This document shows, in pieces, positions 25,328-36,853 of a DNA stretch of 64,000 nucleotides. Each line of letters opens with the position of its first letter. The first letter of the stretch is position 1. Position numbers and translations under genes: made by a program. The notes under the pieces were generated by a model. It saw only the letters and a list, made by a program, of their open reading frames with translations. It did not search any database and was not told the origin of the DNA. This DNA comes from Sphingomonas spermidinifaciens (GTDB lineage Bacteria > Pseudomonadota > Alphaproteobacteria > Sphingomonadales > Sphingomonadaceae): NCBI RefSeq assembly GCF_002351485.1, contig NZ_NWMW01000003.1, positions 1 through 64,000 on the forward strand, written 5' to 3'.

Positions 25328-27112
25328 GTGGCGGACATGGCGCTCGACATCCGGAACAGCGGGCTTTCCGATGCCCTCGTCATCCTCGGCTCCGCCGGGC
25401 TGGTGATCCCTGCCTTCGCGCGTTTCAAGATCAGCCCGGTGATCGGCTTCATCCTCGTCGGCATTCTCGTGGGGCCGAACGCGCTCGGCTCGATGGTCGA
25501 CCGATATCCGTGGCTCTATTTCGTCACCATCTCGAACGCCGAGGCGATCGAGCCGTTCGCCGAGTTCGGCATCATCCTGCTCCTGTTCTCGATCGGGCTC
25601 GAGCTGTCGTTCCGGCGGCTCTGGGCGATGCGCGTGCAGGTGTTTGGGCTGGGTGCGGCGGAGCTCGTGATCTCGGGTCTGCTGATCGGCACTGCACTCT
25701 ACCTGATGGGACAGGCATGGGGCGGCGCCATCGGCCTGGGCCTGGCGCTCGCGCTTTCCTCGACCGCGCTCGTTCTCCCGCTCGCGGGCACTACCAGCGC
25801 GATCGGGCGCGGCGCGTTCGCGATGCTGCTGTTCGAGGATCTGGCGCTCGTCCCGATCATCTTCATGCTCGGCGCGCTCGCGCCGACCGCCACGGACGAG
25901 GGCTGGAACGGGCTGGCGGAGGTTGCGATCGCCGGCGGCATCACCATCGTCGCGCTCTATGTCGCCGGGCGCCTTGTCCTTCCGCGCATGTTCGGACAAG
26001 CGGCGCGGACGAAAAGCCCCGAGCTGTTCCTTGCCGCCAGCCTGCTTGTCGTCATCGTCGCCAGCCTCGCCACCGCGGCGGCCGGCCTGTCGCCGATCGT
26101 CGGCGCGCTGCTCGCCGGTCTTCTGATCGCCGAGACCGAATATCATGAGGAGGTCGACGCGATCACCGCGCCGTTCAAGGGACTGGCGCTCGGCGTGTTC
26201 CTGATCTCGGTCGGCATGGCGCTCGATCTCAGACTCGTCGCGCGGTACTGGCCCGAACTGCTCGCGGCGATCGCAGGGGTGATGGCGGTCAAGACGCTCG
26301 TCACCATGGTTGCGCTTCGCCTGTCGGGCACGCGGCCGGGCGTCGCCGCCGAAACCGGCGTGCTGATGGCCAGCCCCTCGGAAACCACGCTGATCGTGCT
26401 CGCGGCGGCGGGCGCGGCGGGGCTGATCCAGCCGTCGACCGCGGCGTTCTGGACCACCGTTACCGCGATCGGCCTGACGATCACCCCGCTCCTCGCCAAG
26501 GGCGGCCGCCTGATCGCCCGACGGATCGAGGCTAAAGCAGGCGGGCCGACCGAACCTGCGGACCTCGGCAGTGTCGTGTCGAACGGCACCGTCGTGGTCG
26601 GCTTCGGCCGCGTCGGCCGCACCATCGCCGACATGCTGCGCGCGCATGACAAGCCCTATCTCGCGATCGAGGCCGATATCGACGTCGTCAACATGGCGCG
26701 CGCCGAGGGCTATCACGTCCAGTTCGGCGACGTGGCGCGATCGGACATGGTCGATCGCCTGAACCTCGGCCATGCCAAGGCGCTGGTCATCACGATGGAC
26801 GATCCGGTGTTGAGCGTCCGGCTGACGCGGCGGGTGCGCGGCTGGGTGCCCAATCTGCCGATCATCGTCCGCGCGCGTGACGCCGCGCACGCCGCCGCGC
26901 TCTATCGCGCGGGGGCGACCGACGCGGTGCCCGAAACGCTCGAAAGCTCGCTGCAATTGTCGGAGGCACTGCTCGTCGATCTGGGCGTCGCGGTCGGGCC
27001 GGTGATCGCCTCGATCCACGAGAAGCGCGACGAGATGCGCAAGACGATCAAGGACGCGGCCGGGCTCGAGCGCGAGCCGCGCATCCGCCGCGTCCGCCAG
27101 GCTGAAGCTTGA
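25328..27112 (+). CDS. Monovalent cation:proton antiporter-2 (KefB-like)
   Basis: A 594-residue inner-membrane CPA2 transporter, exchanging K+ or Na+ for H+. About 12 hydrophobic segments fill residues 15-400 (FARFKISPVIGFILVGILVG near the N-terminus, ALSSTALVLP and VGMALDLRL within). A cytoplasmic TrkA-N nucleotide-binding domain follows from VVVGFGRVGRTIADML. GTG 25328 is used; ATG 25337 is an equally possible start. The permease gene's TTG start overlaps its stop. Confidence 0.93.
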   Translation: MADMALDIRNSGLSDALVILGSAGLVIPAFARFKISPVIGFILVGILVGPNALGSMVDRYPWLYFVTISNAEAIEPFAEFGIILLLFSIGLELSFRRLWAMRVQVFGLGAAELVISGLLIGTALYLMGQAWGGAIGLGLALALSSTALVLPLAGTTSAIGRGAFAMLLFEDLALVPIIFMLGALAPTATDEGWNGLAEVAIAGGITIVALYVAGRLVLPRMFGQAARTKSPELFLAASLLVVIVASLATAAAGLSPIVGALLAGLLIAETEYHEEVDAITAPFKGLALGVFLISVGMALDLRLVARYWPELLAAIAGVMAVKTLVTMVALRLSGTRPGVAAETGVLMASPSETTLIVLAAAGAAGLIQPSTAAFWTTVTAIGLTITPLLAKGGRLIARRIEAKAGGPTEPADLGSVVSNGTVVVGFGRVGRTIADMLRAHDKPYLAIEADIDVVNMARAEGYHVQFGDVARSDMVDRLNLGHAKALVITMDDPVLSVRLTRRVRGWVPNLPIIVRARDAAHAAALYRAGATDAVPETLESSLQLSEALLVDLGVAVGPVIASIHEKRDEMRKTIKDAAGLEREPRIRRVRQAEA

Positions 27113-28443
27113 GCACGCCCGCACAGGCCGGCCTTGGCCGGCCGCGGCCGACGCTGGGGCCGATCGACCTGCTCGCGCTGATCGTCGGCATCGTCATCGG
27201 TGCGGGCATCTTTCGCACCCCTGCCCTTGTCGCGGGAATGGCGGGGAGCGAGGGCGCGCTCGTCGCGGTCTGGGTCGCCGGCGGACTGCTCTCGATCGTC
27301 GGCGCCCTCTGCTATGCCGAGCTTGCCGCCACCTATCCGCATGTCGGCGGCGACTATCACTTTCTCGGCCTCGCCTACGGCCCACGCATCGCCTTCCTCT
27401 ATGGCTGGGCGCGGCTGGCCGTCATCCAGACGGGCTCGCTGGCACTCCTCGCCTATGTCTGCGGCGACTATCTTCAGGCGCTGCTGCCGCTCGGCCCCGT
27501 CGGCTCGAGTCTGTGGGCGGGTACAGCCGTCATCGTCATCACCGCGATCAACTGGCTGGGCGTGCGCGAGGGGGCGGCGGTGCAGCGCTGGCTGACGCTG
27601 GCCGAGGTCGGAGGACTCGTGCTGCTGATCGTCGCCGGCTATGCCGCCGATCGCGCGCCCCCCGCACCGGTGACGGCCGGGGGCGGATCGGTCGGGCTGA
27701 TGCTCGTCTACGTCCTCCTCACCTATGGCGGGTGGAGCGAGGCGGCGTATCTGTCGGCGGAGGTGCGTGGCAGCAAGCGGCGCATCGCCTCGGTCCTCGT
27801 CGCGGGGCTCGCGCTCGTCACCGCGCTCTACGTCCTCGCCAACCTCGCCTTCGTTAACGCGCTCGGCCTTGACGGGGTGGCAAAGAGCGAGGCGGTCGCG
27901 GCAGAGGTCGCACGCGCCGCGTTCGGCCCCACCGGTGCCGCGCTGATCGCCGGCGCCGTCGCGATCGCGGCGCTGACCTCGGCCAACGCGACCGCGATCA
28001 CCGGCGCGCGGACGACCTGCGCGATCGGCCGCGAGTATCCGGCGCTCCGCTGGCTGGGCCGCTGGAACGAGGCGCGGGATACGCCCGCCAATGCGCTGCT
28101 TACGCAAGCGGCGATCGCCCTGCTGCTGGTCGGCGCCGGGGCGGCCGCACGTGACGGGTTTGCGCTGGTGGTCGACTACACCGCGCCGGTCTTCTGGCTG
28201 TTTCTGCTGCTTACCGGCCTGTCGCTGTTCATCCTCCGCCGGCGCGACGCCGCGATCGAGCGGCCCTTCCGTGTGCCGCTCTATCCGGTGACGCCGGCAC
28301 TTTTTTGCGCGACGACCGCTTATCTCCTGTGGTCGAGCCTCACCTATACCGGCTGGGGCGCGCTTGCGGGGTGCGCGGTGCTGGCGGCGGGCGCGGCGCT
28401 CCTCCTGTTCCTGAAACCGGCCGCGACGGAGATGGCGTCATGA
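27109..28443 (+). CDS. APC-family amino-acid permease
   Basis: A 444-residue inner-membrane carrier with about 12 helices. The N-terminal LLALIVGIVIGAGIF and the Glu/Tyr-containing ALCYAELAATYPHVGGDYHF are standard APC amino-acid/polyamine signatures. Translation appears to start at a TTG overlapping the antiporter stop (TTGA). Its own stop overlaps the next start by ATGA. Substrate is unknown. Confidence 0.9.
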   Translation: MSTPAQAGLGRPRPTLGPIDLLALIVGIVIGAGIFRTPALVAGMAGSEGALVAVWVAGGLLSIVGALCYAELAATYPHVGGDYHFLGLAYGPRIAFLYGWARLAVIQTGSLALLAYVCGDYLQALLPLGPVGSSLWAGTAVIVITAINWLGVREGAAVQRWLTLAEVGGLVLLIVAGYAADRAPPAPVTAGGGSVGLMLVYVLLTYGGWSEAAYLSAEVRGSKRRIASVLVAGLALVTALYVLANLAFVNALGLDGVAKSEAVAAEVARAAFGPTGAALIAGAVAIAALTSANATAITGARTTCAIGREYPALRWLGRWNEARDTPANALLTQAAIALLLVGAGAAARDGFALVVDYTAPVFWLFLLLTGLSLFILRRRDAAIERPFRVPLYPVTPALFCATTAYLLWSSLTYTGWGALAGCAVLAAGAALLLFLKPAATEMAS

Positions 28444-28976
28444 AATCGCTGATGCTCTGCCTTGCCCTGATCGCTGCGCCCGCCATTGGCCAGACCCCGC
28501 CACAGAACCCGCCCGAGCGACTGCCCGACGTCATCTATGTTCCCACCCCGCCCGAGGTGGTGGCGGCAATGCTCGACCTTGCCGAACTTAAGGACGGGGA
28601 TGTGCTCTACGACTTGGGCTCGGGCGACGGACGCATCCCGATCGCCGCGGTCAAGCGCAACCGCGTGAAGGCGACGGGCATCGACATCGACCCCACCCGC
28701 ATCGGCGAGGCCCGCGAGAATGCGCGCGCGCAAGGCGTCGAGGGCAAGGTGACGTTTAAACAGGACGACATCTTCACCACCGACTTTTCGGACGCGAGCG
28801 TGGTCACGCTCTATTTGCTCGATTCGCTCAATGAAAAGCTGCGCCCGCGGCTGATGCAGCTGAAGCCGGGCACCCGGATCGTCAGCCACGCCTTCCGAAT
28901 GGGCGACTGGCAGCCCGAGGCCGAGCGCGATATCGGCGGCCGCCGCATCTTCCTGTGGCGCGTGCCCAAACGATGA
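28440..28976 (+). CDS. Exported class I methyltransferase-like protein
   Basis: A 178-residue protein with an N-terminal signal sequence (MKSLMLCLALIAAPAIGQ, predicted cleavage near 18) followed by a Rossmann methyltransferase core. The SAM-binding motif I is YDLGSGDGRIPIA (about 60-72) and the acidic strand-2 motif is GIDIDPTRI. The leader VIYVPTPPEVVAAMLDLA is a recurrent feature of this exported family. SAM is normally cytoplasmic, so the location is puzzling. The start overlaps the permease stop by ATGA. It could be a cofactor-free binding protein. Confidence 0.8.
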   Translation: MKSLMLCLALIAAPAIGQTPPQNPPERLPDVIYVPTPPEVVAAMLDLAELKDGDVLYDLGSGDGRIPIAAVKRNRVKATGIDIDPTRIGEARENARAQGVEGKVTFKQDDIFTTDFSDASVVTLYLLDSLNEKLRPRLMQLKPGTRIVSHAFRMGDWQPEAERDIGGRRIFLWRVPKR

Positions 28977-28982
28977 GCCGCG

Positions 28983-29630
28983 TCACCGCTTCTTGAAGAG
29001 AAGCCACATTCTGGGGCGGCCGGTCGGCTTCCTGACACCGTCGATCCGCTCGACGCGCAGGATCGGGATGGGCCTCAGGATCATCTGGCCCTTCATCGCA
29101 TCGAACCCGCCACCGGTCGGCACCGCCAGGATCCGCTTGGCGACTGCCATTCCGGCGATAACCCGCCCGAACGCGGCATAGCCCAAATAACCTTCGCGCC
29201 CGTCGAGCTGTGGCGCCGGGCCGACGCAGATCACCCAATTGCCGCCCGCCGACTTGGGATTGGCCCCCCGCGCCATCGAGATCGCGCCATCGACATGGCG
29301 CAGCCCCGTTTTGGTCGTCGGCTCGAACGCAAAGGGCGGCAGGATGCGGCGCGCGTCGGTCTGGATCCCGCCCTGGATGAAACCGGTGCCGGGGATCTTC
29401 TTCGATCGCGCCGCGCGATAGAAGCGCGTGCCGTCGAACCGCTCGTCATCGACATAGGCGAGGAAGTTGGCGGTCGTCGCCGGTGCCCGCCGCGCATCCA
29501 GCGCGACGATGATCGCACCCACCGGCGTCACGATCCGAACCCGCACGACGGCCGGCTCGCGCGCGGCGGCCGCGCGCGGGGCGGCCAGCAGCGCCGCACC
29601 GCCCGCGATCAGCCCTCGCCGCGTCAGCAA
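28983..29630 (-). CDS. Exported cyclophilin-type peptidyl-prolyl isomerase
   Basis: Predicted periplasmic proline isomerase of 215 residues. The N-terminus MLTRRGLIAGGAALLAAP has a twin-arginine and hydrophobic stretch resembling a Tat signal. The cyclophilin core has ATTANFLAYVDDERFDGTRFYR, GFIQGGIQTD and YAAFGRVIAGM. It ends 2 bases before the maeB stop region, so the two are likely cotranscribed on the minus strand. It converges on the methyltransferase-like gene 6 bases away. Confidence 0.88.
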   Translation of the reverse strand: MLTRRGLIAGGAALLAAPRAAAAREPAVVRVRIVTPVGAIIVALDARRAPATTANFLAYVDDERFDGTRFYRAARSKKIPGTGFIQGGIQTDARRILPPFAFEPTTKTGLRHVDGAISMARGANPKSAGGNWVICVGPAPQLDGREGYLGYAAFGRVIAGMAVAKRILAVPTGGGFDAMKGQMILRPIPILRVERIDGVRKPTGRPRMWLLFKKR

Positions 29631-29632
29631 GG

Positions 29633-31891
29633 TCAGCGCGCCATGCCCCCCGCCGCCAGCACCGCGAGCGTCACGAGGTCGCTCGCCGTCGCGGTCATCG
29701 GCGCGATCTGGACGTTCTTCTCCATCCCGATCAGCATCGGCCCGATCATCTGGTCGCCGCCAAGCTCGCGCAGCAGCTTGGCCGAGATGTTGGCCGACTG
29801 AAGGCCCGGCATGATGAGCACGTTGGCTGGCTCGGACAGGCGGGCGAAGGGATAGTTGGCGAGCTGCTTGGCGTTGAGCGCGACGTCGGGCGCCATTTCG
29901 CCCTCATACTCGAAGCCCGGCTGGCGCTTGTCGAGCGCGCTCACCGCCTCGCGGATGTTGTCGAGCCACTTGCCCTCGGGATTGCCGAAGGTCGAGTAGC
30001 TGAGGAACGCAACGCGCGGCTCGTGGCCCATGCGCCGCGCGACCTGCGCCGTCGCCTCGGCGATGTCCGCCAGTTCCTCGCCGGTCGGCCGCTCGTTGAC
30101 GGTCGTGTCCGCGATGAAGACGGTATGCGTCTGGCCCACCAGCACATGGATGCCGAACGGCGTGCGGCCGGGCGCCGGGTCGATCACGCGCTTGATCTCG
30201 CGCATCGACTGGGCATAGGCGCGGGTGACGCCGGTAATCATCGCATCCCCCTCGCCGAGCTGGAGGAGCAGCGCGCCGAAGATGTTGCGGTCCTGGTTAA
30301 CCATCCGCTCGCATTCGCGGCGCAAGAAGCCGCGCCGCTGAAGGCGGGCGTAGAGGAAGTCGACCATCGCCGGGACGAGCGGCGAGATGCGGCTGTTATG
30401 CACCTCGAAGCTCTCGGGATCGGCGACGCCGAGCGCCTTGAGCCGATCGTGCACGTCGTCGCGGCCGACCAGCACCGGCGTGCCGTAGCCGCCGTCGCGA
30501 AAGGCGATCGCTGCGCGCAGCACGACCTCTTCCTCGCCCTCGGCGAAGATGACGCGCTTCGGCCGGGCGCGCGCGCCCTCATAGGCAAGGCTGAGTACCG
30601 CAGTGGTCGGGTTCAGCCGCGCGCGCAGGCTGGTGCGGTAAGCCGCCATGTCGAGGATCGGCCGCGTCGCGACACCCGAGTCCATCGCTGCCTTGGCAAC
30701 GGCAGCCGACACGACCTCCATCAGTCGCGGGTCGAAGGGCGCGGGAATGATGTATTCGGGGCCGAAGCTGTGCTGCACGCCATAGGCCGCCGCCACTTCG
30801 TCAGGCACCCGGTCGCGCGCCAGCTCGGCGATGGCGTTGGCGGCAGCGATCTTCATCGCGTCGTTGATCCCCGTCGCCCGCACGTCGAGCGCGCCGCGGA
30901 AGATGAAGGGGAAGCCGATGACGTTGTTGACCTGATTGGGATAGTCCGACCGGCCCGTTGCGATAATCGCGTCGGGTCGCGCCGCCTTGGCGAGTTCGGG
31001 CCGGATCTCGGGCTCGGGATTGGCCATCGCGAAGATGATCGGCGCGGGCGCCATGTCCTTGACCATCTCGGGCTTGAGCGCGCCCGCCGCCGACAGACCC
31101 AGAAACACGTCGGCGCCGTGTAGCGCCTCGGTCAGGGTGCGCGCCTCGGTGGCGGCGGCGTGCGCCGACTGCCACTGGTTCACGTCGTCGCGCCCCTGAT
31201 AGATGACGCCCGTGCGATCGCACATGATAACGTTGTCGTGGCGAACCCCCATCGCCTTGACGAGCTCGGTGCAGGCGATCGCCGCCGCGCCCGCGCCGTT
31301 CACGACGACCTTGATATCGCTGAGCCGCCGCCCCGTCAGCAGGCAGGCGTTGATGAGGCCCGCGGCGGTGATGATCGCGGTGCCGTGCTGGTCGTCATGG
31401 AATACGGGAATGTTCATCCGCTCGCGCAGCGTCTGCTCGATGATGAAGCATTCGGGTGCCTTGATATCCTCAAGGTTGATGCCGCCGAAACTCGGCTCCA
31501 TCAGCTCGACTGCGTCAATGATGCGATCGACGTCCTCGGTCTTCAGCTCGATATCGATCGAATCAACGTCGGCGAAGCGCTTGAAGAGCACCGCCTTGCC
31601 CTCCATCACCGGCTTCGAGGCGAGCGCGCCGAGATTGCCGAGGCCCAAGATAGCGGTACCGTTCGAGATCACGGCAACGAGATTGCCCTTGGCGGTATAG
31701 TCGTAGGCGGTCGACGGATCCTCGGCGATCGCCTTCACCGGCCAGGCGACGCCCGGTGAATAGGCGAGCGCCAGGTCGCGCTGCGTCGTCAGCGGCTTCG
31801 ATGCGACGATCTCGATCTTGCCCGGCCGGCCCTCCGCATGGAAACGCAGCGCCTCGCGCTCGGTGAACTGGTCGGCGGGTACATCGGTCAT
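29633..31891 (-). CDS. maeB: NADP-dependent malic enzyme with phosphotransacetylase-like domain
   Basis: Oxidative decarboxylation of malate to pyruvate plus NADPH. I start at ATG 31891 (MTDVPADQFTER), giving 752 residues. The malic domain covers about 1-420 and shows YSPGVAWPVKAI, FHDDQHGTAIIT and the Rossmann NGAGAAAIAC. The C-terminal phosphate-acetyltransferase-like domain (about 430-752) is the regulatory extension of MaeB enzymes. It is divergent from mutS, with 136 bases between. Confidence 0.94.
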   Translation of the reverse strand: MTDVPADQFTEREALRFHAEGRPGKIEIVASKPLTTQRDLALAYSPGVAWPVKAIAEDPSTAYDYTAKGNLVAVISNGTAILGLGNLGALASKPVMEGKAVLFKRFADVDSIDIELKTEDVDRIIDAVELMEPSFGGINLEDIKAPECFIIEQTLRERMNIPVFHDDQHGTAIITAAGLINACLLTGRRLSDIKVVVNGAGAAAIACTELVKAMGVRHDNVIMCDRTGVIYQGRDDVNQWQSAHAAATEARTLTEALHGADVFLGLSAAGALKPEMVKDMAPAPIIFAMANPEPEIRPELAKAARPDAIIATGRSDYPNQVNNVIGFPFIFRGALDVRATGINDAMKIAAANAIAELARDRVPDEVAAAYGVQHSFGPEYIIPAPFDPRLMEVVSAAVAKAAMDSGVATRPILDMAAYRTSLRARLNPTTAVLSLAYEGARARPKRVIFAEGEEEVVLRAAIAFRDGGYGTPVLVGRDDVHDRLKALGVADPESFEVHNSRISPLVPAMVDFLYARLQRRGFLRRECERMVNQDRNIFGALLLQLGEGDAMITGVTRAYAQSMREIKRVIDPAPGRTPFGIHVLVGQTHTVFIADTTVNERPTGEELADIAEATAQVARRMGHEPRVAFLSYSTFGNPEGKWLDNIREAVSALDKRQPGFEYEGEMAPDVALNAKQLANYPFARLSEPANVLIMPGLQSANISAKLLRELGGDQMIGPMLIGMEKNVQIAPMTATASDLVTLAVLAAGGMAR

Positions 31892-32027
31892 GCTGCGCAG
31901 CGCTCCGGGGACGGGAATGACGCTACGGCTCTTGGCCGCTCGGGCCGCGAAGGGCAACCCCGCTAGGCAAGTGGTTAGCTGCCGCCTAAAGGCCGGGGAT
32001 GATCGCGGACGCCCCCTTCCACCGCCC

Positions 32028-34631
<2,604 letters not shown>

Positions 34632-34632
34632 A

Positions 34633-34746
34633 TGAACGAGCGGCCCACGCCCCGTTCAGGCGAATCGGCCTAGTGCAGCTTCACCGGGAACGCCGGATCG
34701 GCTGAACGTTTCGTTCATGAAACTCTCTGCCGAAACCGACGTTCAG
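34633..34746. promoter_or_regulatory. Cluster of TGAACG/CGTTCA sites upstream of a glycine-zipper gene
   Basis: Five copies of TGAACG or its complement lie in 115 bases, at 34633, 34653, 34703, 34712 and 34740. Two form a perfect palindrome, TGAACG-TTT-CGTTCA (34703-34717). The spacing suggests several bound dimers of one regulator controlling the gene at 34780. Confidence 0.5.
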
Positions 34747-34779
34747 AGGGGCGAGATTGAGAATTAGGGAGTTTGAACC

Positions 34780-35094
34780 ATGCGTAATCTGATGATGGCG
34801 GTTGCCGCCGCCGGCCTGATCGTTCCCGCCGCCGCGGTGGTCCCGACCACCAAGGCCGAGGCTTCGGCGCAGAAGCGCTACAAGTACCGCGAGTGGCGCG
34901 GTCGTGACGGTCGCCGTTACTGCCGCAAGCCCGATGGCACGACCGGTCTGCTGGTCGGCGGTGTCGCGGGTGCGCTGGTCGGCCGCACGATCGACACGCG
35001 CGGCGACCGTACGCTCGGCACGCTGCTCGGGGCCGGTGCGGGTGCGCTGGCAGGCCGCGAGATCGAGCGCAGCGGCCAGCGTCGCTGCCGCTGA
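34780..35094 (+). CDS. Glycine-zipper 2TM-domain envelope protein
   Basis: A 104-residue exported protein with a signal sequence (MRNLMMAVAAAGLIVPAAAV), a basic Arg/Tyr-rich middle (KRYKYREWRGRDGRRYCR) and a glycine-zipper hairpin (GLLVGGVAGALVGRTID...GTLLGAGAGALAGREIE). It belongs with the small 17-kDa-antigen-like/glycine-zipper proteins of sphingomonads; the precise role is unknown. It is monocistronic, ending in a strong terminator, and its upstream region carries repeated TGAACG sites. Confidence 0.85.
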   Translation: MRNLMMAVAAAGLIVPAAAVVPTTKAEASAQKRYKYREWRGRDGRRYCRKPDGTTGLLVGGVAGALVGRTIDTRGDRTLGTLLGAGAGALAGREIERSGQRRCR

Positions 35095-35121
35095 CGCGAT
35101 CATCCGAAAAGATGTAACGAA

Positions 35122-35148
35122 GGGCGGGCATCCATTGCCCGCCCTTTT
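35122..35148 (+). terminator. Rho-independent terminator
   Basis: GGGCGGGCA and TGCCCGCCC pair around TCCAT, followed by TTTT. It closes the glycine-zipper transcript. Confidence 0.9.
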
Positions 35149-35184
35149 CGTTTGGGCGACGCACCCACAAAGGAGAAGCCTGAG

Positions 35185-35613
35185 ATGACGACCCGCAGCG
35201 CCAGCGCGAAATATGAAGGCCTCGGCAAGGAGGGCAAGGGCCACGTCTCGCTCCAGTCGGGCGTGCTCAAGGACCAGTTCTATGGCTTCAACACCCGCTT
35301 CGCCGACGAGCCCGGCACCAATCCCGAGGAGCTGGTCGCCGCCGCCCACGCCTCCTGCTTCACCATGGCGCTCAGCTTCGCGCTCGCGGGCGCCGGCTAC
35401 ACGGACGGAACGCTCGAGACCACCGCGAAGGTGACGCTCGACAAGGACGGCGACGGCTTCAAGATCACCCGCTCTGCCCTGACCCTTGCGGCGCAAGTCG
35501 GCGGGATCGAGCCCGCCGAGTTCGAGCGGATCGCGGGCGAGGCCAAGGCCGGCTGTCCGATCTCGAAGCTGCTCAATGCCGAGATCACGCTCGAGCATAC
35601 GCTCAACGCGTGA
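35185..35613 (+). CDS. OsmC/Ohr-family organic-peroxide reductase
   Basis: A 142-residue peroxide-detoxifying protein starting at ATG 35185 behind AAGGAG. The peroxidatic Cys is C58 (HASCFTMAL) and the resolving Cys is C124 (AGCPISKLL). Sequence and length are closest to the OsmC (YhfA/OsmC) branch. It acts in the cytoplasm. It lies downstream of the glycine-zipper terminator, so it probably has its own promoter. Confidence 0.93.
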   Translation: MTTRSASAKYEGLGKEGKGHVSLQSGVLKDQFYGFNTRFADEPGTNPEELVAAAHASCFTMALSFALAGAGYTDGTLETTAKVTLDKDGDGFKITRSALTLAAQVGGIEPAEFERIAGEAKAGCPISKLLNAEITLEHTLNA

Positions 35614-35668
35614 TGCACGGCGCGGGAAGGTGGCGGATCGCTTAACCTTCCCGCGCTAGACGGGCGCG

Positions 35669-36853
35669 ATGCTGCGCGCCCTTACGCTATCCACGCTGTT
35701 CCCCGACGCGAAGCGGCCGAACTTCGGCGTGTTTGTCGAGCGACAGACGCTCGGGTTGGCGGCGCTGCCAGAGACCGAGGTGCGGGTGGTCGCGCCGGTC
35801 GGCCTGCCGCCATTCCCGCTGTCGCGGTACCCGAGCTATCGCGGGCTGGCGGGTTTGCCGCGAGCCGAAATGTGGAAGGGGCTTGCGGTCGAGCGGCCGC
35901 GCTTCCTCAACCTGCCCGCCACGAGCGGCCGCTTCCACGCGGCAATGCTTTCCCGAGCGCTGACGCCAGCGCTCGAGCGCATCCGCCGCAACTTTGCGTT
36001 CGACGTGATCGACGCCTCCTTCTTCTTTCCCGACGGTCCGGCCGCGGTGGCGCTCGGCCGGCGCTTCGGGGTGCCGGTATCGATCAAGGCGCGCGGGGCC
36101 GACATCCACCACTGGGGCCGATCGCCTGCCACTGCCGCTGCAGTGCACGCGGCGGGCGAGGCGGCCGACGGCCTGCTCGCGGTCAGCGCGGCGATGCGCG
36201 AGGACATGATCGCGCTGGGCATGCCCGCGGACCGCATCGCCGTGCACCACACTGGCGTCGACCAGACGCGCTTTCGTCCCGATCCGACGGCGCGGAAGGC
36301 GCTCGGGGTCGAGGGGCCGCTCGTCGCTTCGATCGGCGCGCTGATCCCGCGCAAGGGGCACGATATCGTCATCGATGCTGTCGCGCGGCTGCCCGGCGTG
36401 TCGCTGCGCATTGCCGGCGACGGCCCCGAGCGCGCGGCGCTTCAGGCGCAGATCGATCGGCTTGGCGTCGGCAACCGGGTGCGGCTGCTGGGGCCGATCG
36501 CGCATGATGCCCTGCCCCCGCTCCTCGCCGCCGCAGACGTGATGGCCCTCGCATCGTCGTCGGAGGGGCTCGCCAATGCCTGGGTCGAGGCGCTGGCGAG
36601 CGGCACGCCGGTCGCCATCCCTGACGCCGGCGGCGCGCGCGAGGTGGTCGACCGGCTTGAGGCCGGGCGGATCGTCGATCGGACGCCAGAGGCGTTCGCG
36701 GCGGCGATCAATGAGCTACTGGACGCGCCGCCGGACCGCGAACTGGTCCGTGCCGCCGCGGCGCGCTTCTCCTGGGAGCGCAATGCCGAGACGTTGCGCG
36801 CTCACCTTCAAACATTGGTCCGCAGCCGACTTGGCGGACAGAAACGGGCTTAA
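35669..36853 (+). CDS. GT4-family glycosyltransferase
   Basis: A 394-residue cytoplasmic or membrane-associated glycosyltransferase of the GT-B fold. The N-terminal half begins LTLSTLFPDAKRPNFGVFVE, and the C-terminal half shows GALIPRKGHDIVIDA, AGDGPERAALQ and the sugar-nucleotide binding ASSSEGLANAWVEALASGTP. Donor and acceptor are unknown; an exopolysaccharide or lipid role is only inferred. It converges on recG and overlaps its end by 4 bases. Confidence 0.88.
   Translation: MLRALTLSTLFPDAKRPNFGVFVERQTLGLAALPETEVRVVAPVGLPPFPLSRYPSYRGLAGLPRAEMWKGLAVERPRFLNLPATSGRFHAAMLSRALTPALERIRRNFAFDVIDASFFFPDGPAAVALGRRFGVPVSIKARGADIHHWGRSPATAAAVHAAGEAADGLLAVSAAMREDMIALGMPADRIAVHHTGVDQTRFRPDPTARKALGVEGPLVASIGALIPRKGHDIVIDAVARLPGVSLRIAGDGPERAALQAQIDRLGVGNRVRLLGPIAHDALPPLLAAADVMALASSSEGLANAWVEALASGTPVAIPDAGGAREVVDRLEAGRIVDRTPEAFAAAINELLDAPPDRELVRAAAARFSWERNAETLRAHLQTLVRSRLGGQKRA

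Noticed and set aside
24527-27124. 865-codon minus-strand frame opposite eda and the antiporter
   Set aside because: Spans several real genes on the other strand and an intergenic repeat; no domain signal.
34687-34710. Possible EcfG promoter GGAAC...CGTT before the glycine-zipper gene
   Set aside because: Spacer is 15 bases, outside the usual 16-17; the second CGTT would make it 20. The TGAACG cluster explains the bases better.
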